A DNA stretch of 64,000 nucleotides from Vibrio mexicanus (GTDB taxonomy: Bacteria > Pseudomonadota > Gammaproteobacteria > Enterobacterales > Vibrionaceae), in NCBI RefSeq assembly GCF_001012815.1, contig NZ_JYJP01000143.1:62001-126000 (forward strand). Reading direction: 5' to 3'. Positions 17,055 to 25,820 of this stretch are shown here, piece by piece. The position numbers were made by a program, and so were the translations under genes. Numbering within the stretch: position 1 is the first letter of the stretch; each line of letters begins with the position of its first letter. Under the pieces are notes generated by a model. The model made no database searches and had not been told where the DNA came from. It saw only the letters and a list, made by a program, of their open reading frames with translations.

Positions 17055-17679
17055 CTTTGTAACCAGTGGCTACAATGAATACTTCACGAGAACGAGCTCG
17101 AGAAGAATCAGGTTTTCGAACCTTCACGGTTTTGAACATATCTCGTACATCTTTTACGTATTGATCAAATCCTTCACCTTGGAACACTTTGACCACAAAG
17201 CTACCATTGGTTGCCAGAACTTGTCGACACATATCCAACGCCAACTCAACGAGGTACATTGCTCGTGGCTGGTCAACAGAATTGTTGCCTGCGATATTAG
17301 GCGCCATATCTGACATCACCACGTCCACCATGCTTGGCTGAATTCGGTCTAACAGCGCTTCTAAGACAGCATCTTCTCGGAAATCACCTTGTAAAAAGCT
17401 CACTCCAGAGATTGGGTCCATCGGGAGCAAATCACAAGCGATAATTTGTCCAGAATCTCCAACTATTTTAGCAGCATATTGAGACCACCCACCAGGAGCC
17501 GCGCCTAAATCCACGACCGTCATTCCTGGAGCCAATAGTTTATCTTTAGTCTGGATCTCTTCCATTTTAAAGTAAGCGCGTGAACGGTAACCTTTTTTTC
17601 TGGCTTCGTTCGCATACTTGTCGTCGAAGTGCTCCTTCAACCAACGACCAGAACTGGCCGAATGCTTCTGTTTACTCAT
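17050..17679 (-). CDS. rlmE: 23S rRNA 2'-O-ribose methyltransferase RlmE (FtsJ)
   Basis: A 209-residue enzyme that methylates U2552 of 23S rRNA in the 50S subunit. It has the SAM motif VVDLGAAPGGWSQYA and the K-D-K-E tetrad in YFKMEEI, MSDMAPN, FVVKVFQGEG and SREVFIVATG. It has the family's length and N-terminus (GRWLKEH.DDKYANEA). It lies upstream of ftsH on the same strand and divergent from yhbY, as in other gamma-proteobacteria. Confidence 0.97.
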   Translation of the reverse strand: MSKQKHSASSGRWLKEHFDDKYANEARKKGYRSRAYFKMEEIQTKDKLLAPGMTVVDLGAAPGGWSQYAAKIVGDSGQIIACDLLPMDPISGVSFLQGDFREDAVLEALLDRIQPSMVDVVMSDMAPNIAGNNSVDQPRAMYLVELALDMCRQVLATNGSFVVKVFQGEGFDQYVKDVRDMFKTVKVRKPDSSRARSREVFIVATGYKG

Positions 17680-17826
17680 TCTATTCTCAATAAGATAGAT
17701 TGGGGACTTGTTAGTGCGTATTGCTGCGATAGTTACCGCCTATCACTAACAAATTATAGTCTTTAGCCATAGATGGCGTTAAAATAGGTTTTTTCAACCC
17801 TAATAGTAAAGAAAATTGGCCGCGTA

Positions 17827-18123
17827 ATGAACCTAAGCACCAAACAAAAGCAGCATCTTAAAGGCCTAGCGCACAGTCTAAAACCTGTCGTGCTTATGGG
17901 CGCGAATGGACTCACTGAAGCTGTTCTAGCGGAAATCGAGATTGCCCTTGATCATCATGAACTGATCAAAATTAAAGTGGCATCTGAAGATCGTGAGACA
18001 AAACAACTAATTATCGATGCTATCGTGCGTGAAACTAACGCAGAGAAAGTACAGACTATTGGTAAAGTACTGGTATTGTATCGCCAGTCTGAAGCTCGCA
18101 AGATCGAACTTCCACGTAAATAG
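17827..18123 (+). CDS. yhbY: Ribosome assembly RNA-binding protein YhbY
   Basis: A 98-residue single CRM-domain protein that associates with pre-50S particles. MNLSTKQKQHLKGLAHSLKP and the GANGLTEAVLAEIEIALDHHELIK block with a GxxG-like loop are typical. It is divergent from rlmE and convergent with greA. Confidence 0.95.
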   Translation: MNLSTKQKQHLKGLAHSLKPVVLMGANGLTEAVLAEIEIALDHHELIKIKVASEDRETKQLIIDAIVRETNAEKVQTIGKVLVLYRQSEARKIELPRK

Positions 18124-18161
18124 TACTTCGTGTTTGCCATAGCAGTGGCAAATAGCAAGTA

Positions 18162-18192
18162 ACAAAAAAGGTCGCGAATGCGACCTTTTTTA
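18162..18192. terminator. Shared terminator between yhbY and greA
   Basis: AAAAAAGGTCGC pairs with GCGACCTTTTTT. The A and T runs on both sides make it usable for both convergent genes. Confidence 0.88.
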
Positions 18193-18217
18193 ATTCTATT
18201 AAAATGGCTTGACCATT

Positions 18218-18691
18218 TCAGATGTATTCAACTTTATCGATTTCAAAGTCTTTGTCGCCACCAGGTGTTGAAATCACAACTTCATCACCTTCAAGCTTAC
18301 CGATCAATCCACGAGCGATTGGCGAACTGACAGAAATGCGGCCAGCTTTAATGTCCGCTTCGTCGTCACCAACGATTTGGTATGTTTTCTCTTCATCGGT
18401 ATCAACATCAATTAGCGTTACCGTAGAACCAAAGATGATCTTGCCTGTGTTTTCCATGCTAGTGACATCGATAACTTGCGCAACTGACAGTTTGTATTCA
18501 ATGTCGCGGATCTGGGCTTCACAGATACCTTGCTCTTCGCGCGCAGCGTGATATTCAGCATTTTCTTTCAAATCACCTAGCTCACGGGCTTCGGCAATTG
18601 CTTCAGAAATTTGTGGGCGAAGCTTAAGTAATCTTTCAAGCTCTGTGCGCAGCAGCTGTTCGCCGCGCGTTGTCATTGGAACTTTTTCCAT
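18218..18691 (-). CDS. greA: Transcription elongation factor GreA
   Basis: A 157-residue GreA that reaches into the RNA polymerase secondary channel and stimulates transcript cleavage in backtracked complexes. The N-terminal coiled coil (to about 75) carries the conserved ELGDLKENAEYHAAREEQ tip and an FKBP-like C-terminal domain follows. MEKVPMTTRGEQLL is the usual start. It is convergent with yhbY. Confidence 0.97.
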   Translation of the reverse strand: MEKVPMTTRGEQLLRTELERLLKLRPQISEAIAEARELGDLKENAEYHAAREEQGICEAQIRDIEYKLSVAQVIDVTSMENTGKIIFGSTVTLIDVDTDEEKTYQIVGDDEADIKAGRISVSSPIARGLIGKLEGDEVVISTPGGDKDFEIDKVEYI

Positions 18692-19208
18692 CTTCTACCT
18701 CTATTGCCAAAGTATGCTTTGGACAAAACAAAACTACCCAACCCATAGTCGGATCAGGTAGTAAAAGAATTCGTTATTTCGCCTAGTGTAAACAATGTCG
18801 TGTTTTAAATCACCCAAATTCGAGCATTTGTCTAATCGGGCGACATAAAATCCAACTTAGCTCTCGCAACCATAAGCTTCTTGAATGAAAAATAATCCTC
18901 AGACACTTCTACTAAACCAACTCGCTTTTACATGATTGCCCTATGCTACCCTGCCATTAAATACCGAGTGCCAAAAGATAAAGTATAGATACTCAGCCTA
19001 TTTTTATGTTGCGTCATCAGTGCCAGCACACCGCCTGTTTTTTCAAAAAACCAACACTTTGTGCAAAAAGTAATCATATTTCACATCTCTGACATATTTC
19101 TTACATATGAAACTTGATTAATTACAACTATGCGTCCACTCTAAGCACTGCGATGCGAAGCGCCTCGCAAATACAACTATTTATGGACAGTAAATTAGGA
19201 CTATTAAA
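18692..19208 (+). promoter_or_regulatory. Upstream region of greA and the porin
   Basis: Five hundred AT-rich bases without a credible gene. The half near 19209 should hold the porin promoter. A direct repeat CATATTTC occurs at 19075-19082 and 19093-19100, 18 bases apart, followed by ACATATGAAAC. In relatives such porins are controlled by ToxR or OmpR-type regulators, but I cannot assign these repeats to either. Confidence 0.4.
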
Positions 19209-20209
19209 ATGAACAAGAATCTGATTACTCTAGCGGTATCAGCTGCAGCAGTGGTAGCGGCATCTGGTGTTAACGCAGCTAACGTATATAGCAGCGATGG
19301 TACAGAACTCAATATCGGTGGCCGTGCGGAATTCCGTGGTGATTTTATCGGTAACGGTGGTAACGAGATCGATGGCACTATGGCGAATAACAGCCGTTTT
19401 CGTCTAAACCTAGGCGGAACAACAGAGATCACTAGCGATCTTTCTGGCTTTGGCTTCTACGAAGCAGAGCAAGGCGTAAAGTCAGACACTACCAACGACG
19501 CGGAAACAGACTTCAAACAGCGTTACATGTTTGCCGGCTTAAGTGGTAGCTTTGGCGCAGTATCGTTTGGTCGCCAAGATACGGCTGCGGTGCAAATCTC
19601 GCAAATGTCGGATGTCACCACTTTCACGGGCGCTCAAAAAGCATTCATTAATGCTTCTGACGAGCAAATCAACAACACCATTCTATATACCGCTGACTAT
19701 GAATCACTAACGCTAAAAGGTAGTGTTTCTCTTGGTGAAGCAAAAGACACAAACACCTCTGGCTTGTCTGTTATCTACACATTGCCAATGGGGTTAGGTC
19801 TTGGTCTTGGTTACTCGGCAGGTAACAATGGTGAAAATAATGGCTCTAGTGATGCTATTATTGGCGGTATCAACTACGCTTTAGATTCACTATACCTAGC
19901 TGTGACTTACGCTACTGGTGATAAAGATAATAAAGCCACCGCTGAAACAGATTTCAACGGTATCGAGCTAGCCGCTAAATATGGCTTTGGTAATGGCTTT
20001 GCCTAATGGGCGCGTACCAAAAAACAGATGTTAAAAAATCAGGTACAAAAGTTGACGAGAGTGATTTCTTTGAGATTACTGGTGATTACAAATTCAACGG
20101 TAACATCAATGCTTATCTAGCTTACATGTTAAACAACATGGATGAGAGCTCAGTAGGTGCAAAAGATGCTGAAGACACGCTACGTCTTGGTCTTAAGTAC
20201 TCTTTCTAA
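19209..20209 (+). CDS. ompU: Outer membrane porin, OmpU type (frameshifted in this sequence)
   Basis: A general trimeric porin. It has a signal peptide MNKNLITLAVSAAAVVAASGVNA with cleavage before AN, then repeated amphipathic beta strands and a terminal aromatic residue (LGLKYSF), the signal for BAM-mediated assembly. The frame breaks at about 20002; restoring one C (GCCCTAATG) links GFA to LMGAYQKTDV and gives 333 residues. The position between greA and dacB is that of ompU (VC0633) in Vibrio cholerae, so I use that name. The sequence is diverged enough that a paralogous OmpU-like porin is possible. Confidence 0.82.
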
Positions 20210-20250
20210 GTTAGATAGACACTCAATTTAGTCAAAACCTATAGGTTTGG

Positions 20251-20281
20251 ATAAAGGCTTAGCGAATTGCTAAGCCTTTCT
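20251..20281 (+). terminator. Porin terminator
   Basis: An AAAGGCTTAGC stem pairs with GCTAAGCCTTT and is followed by CTTCTTT. It lies 45 bases after the porin stop. Confidence 0.8.
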
Positions 20282-20387
20282 TCTTTGGGGCTAGCCCAAT
20301 ACCAAAGCTCTCTTTATACTAACCCAATTCCATAATGCGCTTTTGTCGCCACAAATCGCTTCTTTTTCGTTTGTCATGGACTTCACA

Positions 20388-21803
20388 ATGCATAAATGCT
20401 GGCTTTTCATTACTCTCTGCTTCTCATCCGTTGTTTGGGCCAATTACGATACAAGCGCATTGCCGAAAGAGTCTCGCCATAGCTTAGTTGTAAAGCAACT
20501 CGCTGAAAGTAAAGAGAATTCCATTGAGAGCAATTCAGGGCATTTCTTCCCACCAGCCAGCACCCTAAAGATCATCACCGCTTTAGCAGCCACGTTAGAG
20601 TTAGACAATGATCACAAATTTGAAACTAAATTACTTAATAGCGGTAATGATTGGATCATTCAATTTTCTGGCGATCCTACTTTGACCACTCAAGATCTTG
20701 ATAACATCATCAAAACTCTACAAGAACGCAGTAAAGGAAAAACCATTGGCAACATCTGGTTAGATAACTCTGCCTTTACCGGTTACGATCGGGCCGTCGG
20801 CTGGCCTTGGGACATTTTAGGCGTCTGTTATAGCGCACCCGCCAGTGCAATCTCTATTGATGGTAACTGCGTTCAGGCGTCTATCTATACGCAAGACCAA
20901 GGAAAGACAAGGGTTTATGTTCCTGAACATTTCCCTATCCATGTGTCGACAAAAGCGAAAGCGGTCACGAAAGAGCATCAAGAAAGCACACAATGCACCA
21001 TTGAACTCATTAGCCAGCCAGACAATTTCTATCAACTTCAAGGCTGTTTGGTCGAGCGTGAAAAAGCACTTCCACTTAAATTTGCCATCCAAAATCCAGA
21101 GCTGTACACAACGAGAGTAACGCACAGCCTACTAAATCAACATGGCGTGAAGATAAGTGGCAATGTCCAAGTCGGCGCACCAAAGCTTGATAATTCAGTA
21201 ACGGTTTACACCCACTATTCTGCTCCACTGCCTGAACTGCTTGAAGAGATGCTGAAGAAATCAGATAACTTGATTGCAGACAGCATCACCAAAACCCTTG
21301 GCGCTCACTTTTACTTACAAGCGGGCAGTTTTGGTAACGGCACCGAAGCCATCAAACAGATCATCTTTTCACGTACCGGGATCGACTTAGGATATGCTCA
21401 GCTTGCCGATGGTTCGGGCTTATCTCGCAACAACCTACTGACTAGCCAATCCATGGCGAGCATTCTTGAATACATTTGGAAACATGACGAAGAACTTGGG
21501 CTTATTGATCTCTTCCCAAGAGCGGGCGAATCGGGAACGTTGAAATACCGACGCAGCATGAGAAAAGAGCCGATCAAAGGCCAAATAGCCGCCAAGAGTG
21601 GCTCTGTCTATGGCAGCTACAACATGGCAGGCTATGGACTAAATGAGAAAGGCGAGCCAACGAGTCTATTTGTTCAGTTCGTTGCCGATTATCATCCTAG
21701 AAAAAAGAGCGATGGCCCTGCGGTCATCACTCCTATCACTCAGTTTGAAACTCAGTTTTATCAAGATGTTGTTCGTTACAGTCAGGAAATACCTAAGAAG
21801 TAA
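20388..21803 (+). CDS. dacB: D-alanyl-D-alanine carboxypeptidase/endopeptidase (PBP4)
   Basis: About 471 residues, peptidase family S13, a periplasmic penicillin-binding protein that trims and cuts peptidoglycan cross-links. After a signal peptide (MHKCWLFITLCFSSVVWA) come SxxK in PASTLKIIT, SxN as KKSDNLIADS and KSG in AAKSGSVYGSYN, the three active-site motifs. The start is uncertain: ATG at 20388 gives the cleanest signal peptide, ATG at 20376 is possible, and no strong ribosome site is visible. Its 3' end overlaps the convergent mgtE gene by about 22 bases. Confidence 0.9.
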   Translation: MHKCWLFITLCFSSVVWANYDTSALPKESRHSLVVKQLAESKENSIESNSGHFFPPASTLKIITALAATLELDNDHKFETKLLNSGNDWIIQFSGDPTLTTQDLDNIIKTLQERSKGKTIGNIWLDNSAFTGYDRAVGWPWDILGVCYSAPASAISIDGNCVQASIYTQDQGKTRVYVPEHFPIHVSTKAKAVTKEHQESTQCTIELISQPDNFYQLQGCLVEREKALPLKFAIQNPELYTTRVTHSLLNQHGVKISGNVQVGAPKLDNSVTVYTHYSAPLPELLEEMLKKSDNLIADSITKTLGAHFYLQAGSFGNGTEAIKQIIFSRTGIDLGYAQLADGSGLSRNNLLTSQSMASILEYIWKHDEELGLIDLFPRAGESGTLKYRRSMRKEPIKGQIAAKSGSVYGSYNMAGYGLNEKGEPTSLFVQFVADYHPRKKSDGPAVITPITQFETQFYQDVVRYSQEIPKK

Positions 21804-22626
21804 TTGACAACGGTAAAGTAAATCCACATACCTGAGATATCCACTATCGACGCAAGTACAGGGCTCACCAATACGGCTGGGTCCATCTTGAACGCACGTG
21901 CGAGTATTGGCAGTAAGCACCAAGCGTGGTTGATATCGTCACTTGAATAAACAGTGCTACGGCCACCGCTAGAGCAATCGTATTGATGTCAAAACCACCC
22001 GCTGATGCCGGATCACTGAAAAATACGATACGACCAATCATCACAATCGCGATAGCTAAGGCTAAACAGAGTGCCACGCGGCTCTCTTTCCAAAAAACTG
22101 CTAACCACTGACGTTTTTTCAGCTCGCCAGTTGCAAGAGCCCGAATAACCAACGTCGCCGCCTGGGTGCCCGTATTGCCCCCTGCCGCAGCAATAACAGG
22201 CATATATACCGCAAGTAAAACCAGCTGACTTAACGTGTCTTCATATTGAGCAATAATCAAGCCTGACACGATCCCCAGCAAAGCCAACGCAATGATCCAA
22301 CCAATACGCTGCTTTACATGCTCAAACACGGAAGTACTTAGGTACCCCTGTGGCGTATCAACTTCAGAATGCACAAAGCCAAGCTGGTGAGCAAAGTGTC
22401 TGGCACGCTTATCGTGCCCTTCTGTTTCGAGTACTGTTAGTAGTTGTTGTACATAGCTTATTGAACAGTCGTGCAAAATAGCCACCGCCTCTTCAATAGG
22501 CATTACTGTTAGCAAGTGAACTTGCTTAGTTTGTTCATATTGCAAAAATGCATTACGCGCGGCCCCGATCTCTTCTTGAGAAAAAGCACGCGAAGTTTCT
22601 ACATAATTATTGCTCATTACCGTCAT
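21782..22626 (-). CDS. Short MgtE-type magnesium transporter (frameshifted in this sequence)
   Basis: The C-terminal five-helix MgtE channel domain is clear: YMPVIAAAGGNTGTQAATL and RALATGEL, then DPAVLVSPVLASIVDISG with the pore aspartate. The last part lies in another frame; adding a T at about 21915 (GCTTTACTG) gives 281 residues. Only about 120 residues precede the membrane domain, without the CBS pair that gates full-length MgtE (about 450 residues), so gating must differ or be absent. ATG at 22626 is chosen for the GGGAG just upstream. It may carry Mg2+ or another divalent metal. Confidence 0.82.
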
Positions 22627-22749
22627 GGCGAATCTCCCGATTGGCAAAGGTAACGACCATCAAGTAACACAAGACATAGCTATCCCTAGTCGGACGACTA
22701 CAGCTTTACAGTTACTTTGATTGAATAAATGAGGAGTGATTGAGAAAGG

Positions 22750-22860
22750 AAAATAGATCCTACCGCTAGGTAGGACGGAGTGCGCCAATACCGAAGCGGG
22801 TTACAATGCCCTCTTAAAATTATTCACCCAGCAACTGGAGGATGGTCGGTATTGTTCATA
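22750..22860 (-). ncRNA. Candidate structured leader upstream of the short mgtE gene
   Basis: On the minus strand this segment, about 125-235 bases before the gene, has a 9-base stem CAATACCGA/CGGTATTG-type pairing (22786-22794 with 22846-22854) enclosing smaller hairpins. It is followed by a perfect hairpin CCTACC-GCTA-GGTAGG (22759-22774). I do not recognise a known riboswitch. A metal-responsive leader is possible. The remaining bases of 22861-23040 show nothing I can name. Confidence 0.35.
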
Positions 22861-23042
22861 TTTATCTCCAAAATTACTGCCAATTCAGCAGCGCGCGTAT
22901 CTTAACAAAAGCCAATAAAGATTGCTGTTATTTTTGAATCGAGATGCCCACTTTTCACAGAAACTTCATATAAAAGAAGAGCTACAATAGACCCAATAAA
23001 TAATTAAACCTGTCTGCATAACGTTCTATTATTCAAGAAAAC

Positions 23043-23068
23043 AAAAAAGCGCCCATTAGGCGCTTTTA
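23043..23068 (-). terminator. tyrS terminator
   Basis: AAAAGCGCC pairs with GGCGCTTTT across a five-base loop, 22 bases after the tyrS stop codon. Confidence 0.88.
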
Positions 23069-23089
23069 CTACACAGTGAAGCTATCGGA

Positions 23090-24276
23090 TTACTTGATAG
23101 TAATGCGAGCAAACTTACGTTTACCAACTTGGAAAACATAAGTACCAGCTTCTGGTGCGAACTTGCTATCAGCGACTTTTTCGCCATCCATTTTCACTGC
23201 ACCTTGCTTAACCATTCGCATCGCTTCAGATGACGATGGGCAAAGCGCCGCTTCTTTAAGAAGGTTACTTACTGGGCGACCTGCATCAAACTCAAACTCA
23301 GGCATTTCGTCTGGAATCTGGTTCTTCGCAAAGCGGTTCACAAACTCTTGCTCAGCAGCGTCAGCGTCGGCTTCTGAGTGGAAACGAGCAATGATCTCTT
23401 TTGCTAGCGCCACTTTCACGTCACGTGGGTTTTTGCCTGCTTCAACGCCAGCTTTCAGCTCTGCAATCTCTTCTAGAGGACGGAAAGATAGCAGTTCGTA
23501 GTAGCTCCACATCAGATCATCAGAAATCGACATGATCTTACCGAACATTTCGCTTGGCGCTTCGCTCACACCGATATAGTTATGAGCGGATTTAGACATC
23601 TTCTTAACGCCATCAAGGCCAACAAGCAGAGGCATCGTTAGTACAACCTGAGGCTTTTGACCGTTGGCTTTTTGCAGTTCGCGGCCCATTAGAAGGTTGA
23701 ACTTCTGGTCAGTACCACCAAGCTCAACATCCGTTTCCATTGCCACTGAGTCATAACCTTGTAGGAGTGGATACATAAACTCATGGATAGCAATAGGTTG
23801 GTTGTTACCGTAACGCTTTTTGAAATCGTCACGCTCTAGCATACGTGCAACAGTTTGGCTTGCAGCTAGGCGAATCATGCCTTCAGCACCAAGCTCAGAC
23901 AACCATTCAGAGTTGAAGGCAATCTTAGTCTTAGCTGGATCTAGGATCTTAAATACTTGCTCTTTATACGTTTCAGCATTACGTAAAACGTCTTCGCGAG
24001 TTAACGGTGGACGCGTTGTGTTCTTACCTGTTGGGTCACCCACCATGCCAGTGAAATCACCAATTAGGAATGTTACATCATGGCCTAGCTCTTGGAATGC
24101 ACGCAGTTTGTTTAGAATAACTGTGTGACCAAGGTGAATATCTGGAGCCGTTGGATCGGCACCCAATTTAATACGAAGAGGACGACCCTCTTTCAGTTTT
24201 GCAATCAGCTCTTCTTCTGGAATTAGCTCATCAACACCGCGCTTAATCTCGCTAGTGCCGCTTCAATGCTCGCCAT
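23090..24276 (-). CDS. tyrS: Tyrosyl-tRNA synthetase (frameshifted in this sequence)
   Basis: A class I synthetase charging tRNA-Tyr. The HIGH signature is HLGHT, in GADPTAPDIHLGHT; the second signature is KKMSKS. A C-terminal S4-like RNA-binding domain ends the protein. The first 12 residues (MASIEAALA) lie in another frame; adding one G at about 24250 (GCGGAG) restores MASIEAALAEIKRGVDELIP and a 395-residue protein. It is a normally essential gene, so the break is taken as a sequence error. It is divergent from the M23 peptidase gene. Confidence 0.93.
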
Positions 24277-24406
24277 TCTTGTTCACTCCCACAGATTTGG
24301 CAAAAATAGTTTAATTCACCATCTTACTTGAATAGCGATGCTTTTTGAAACCAGTTAGACTAAACAGCTCGCTATTTTTTTAATACACACAGAACGAACG
24401 ATAAAA

Positions 24407-25695
24407 ATGCTGTCTATTTTTGCTCGACTTCCATGGATGCACCGAGCCCTTATCGCTATATTTAGCGCTGTTATTGTTATCGCGCTCTTTTTTCTTCCCG
24501 ATCCAAAAGATCTGCATCCTGAAGAGAGCCGATATGAAGTGGGACGTCACTACCCACTCACTATTAATGCCGAAGCGTTATCACCAGGCAATCAAGTTGC
24601 TCCGTCAGCAGTCATGCGATGGGAAAAGCATAAAGTCGGTAACGGCGAAAGTGCCGCTATTTTGTTTCAACGCTTGGGCTTATCGTCTCGTCTTTTATAT
24701 CAGCTTACTTCAACCAACAAAGACATTGAGCGCCAACTGTCTCGCTTAAGACCCGGTGACGTACTCGAGTTTGGCTTTGATGAAGATGACCAACTGATTC
24801 AGCTAAAACGCCGCTTAAGCGCTTTTGAAACCTTCAAGATCACCCGTACAGATTCTGGCTTTCGTTCAGAGACGGACAAAAAAGAGGTGGCGTATCAATA
24901 CAACTATGCCGAAGCTTCTATTACTTCCAACTTCTGGAATGCGGGCATTTCAGCCGGTTTAACCGCCAACCAAATCATGGAGCTCGCGGGTATCTTTGGT
25001 TGGGATATCGACTTTGCGTTAGACATTCGCAGTAAAGATAGCTTTCAAGTGCTGTATCAAGAAAAGGTTGTAGAGGGCGAGGTTATCGGCGAGGTAAGAT
25101 CATCGCTGCCGTGTTCACTAACCAAGGCGATACGTTCAAAGCCATTCTTGATGACAATACCGGCAATTACTACGACGAAAACGGCCGAGCGATGAAAAAA
25201 GCTTTCTTGCGCTCGCCACTCGATTTTCGCCGTGTAACGTCAAACTTTAATCCAACACGTCGCCACCCAGTAACGGGTAAAGTCCGCGCTCACCGTGGTA
25301 CAGACTATGCCGCACCGGTTGGCACGCCTATCTGGGCGGCAGGTGATGGCGTGGTTCAAAAGTCTGGTTACAATCAGTTCAATGGTAACTATGTCTTTAT
25401 TAAGCACAGTAACACTTACATTACTAAGTACCTTCACCTACAAAAGCGCCGTGTAAAAACAGGTCAACGCGTTAAGCAAGGCCAAACTATTGGTACATTA
25501 GGTGGCACAGGTCGTGTAACAGGTCCTCACTTACATTATGAGTTCTTAGTTAATGGCGTTCACAAGAACCCAAGAACCGTTAAATTGCCTCAGTCAAAAT
25601 CACTGACGGGTAAAGCGAAAACAACTTACTTGGCAAATTCAAAGCTCAGACTTGCTACGCTAGATCGATACAGCAAACTACTTTTTGCTAAGTAA
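24407..25695 (+). CDS. M23 family murein endopeptidase, OapA/LysM-containing (frameshifted in this sequence)
   Basis: An inner-membrane-anchored or exported peptidoglycan hydrolase. An N-terminal hydrophobic segment (about residues 13-32) is followed by an OapA/LysM-like region (HKVGNGESAAILFQRLG), a central domain and the LytM/M23 zinc domain with HRGTDYAAP and GPHLHYEF. The two halves join if one G is restored at about 25094 (GAGGGTAAG), giving 429 residues. Its position divergent from tyrS is shared with other gamma-proteobacteria, where a MepM-like endopeptidase sits near tyrS. It probably cuts cross-links to allow cell wall growth. Confidence 0.88.
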
Positions 25696-25760
25696 AACAT
25701 GCTTTAAACCCGCTGCTATATACGTCGTTATAGACATTTGCAGTCCTGTTAGTCAAGACA

Positions 25761-25793
25761 TAAAAAAGCCCGTCACTATGACGGGCTTTTTGT
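25761..25793. terminator. Terminator between the M23 peptidase and RND permease genes
   Basis: AAAAAAGCCCGTCA pairs with TGACGGGCTTTTTG, so it can serve both convergent genes. Confidence 0.88.
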
Positions 25794-25820
25794 TATCACT
25801 TCGTTTTTGTTTCTCACTTA

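Noticed and set aside
22680..22860. Known Mg2+ riboswitch (M-box) ahead of mgtE
   Set aside because: I could not align the segment with the conserved M-box core; it is reported only as an unassigned structured leader.
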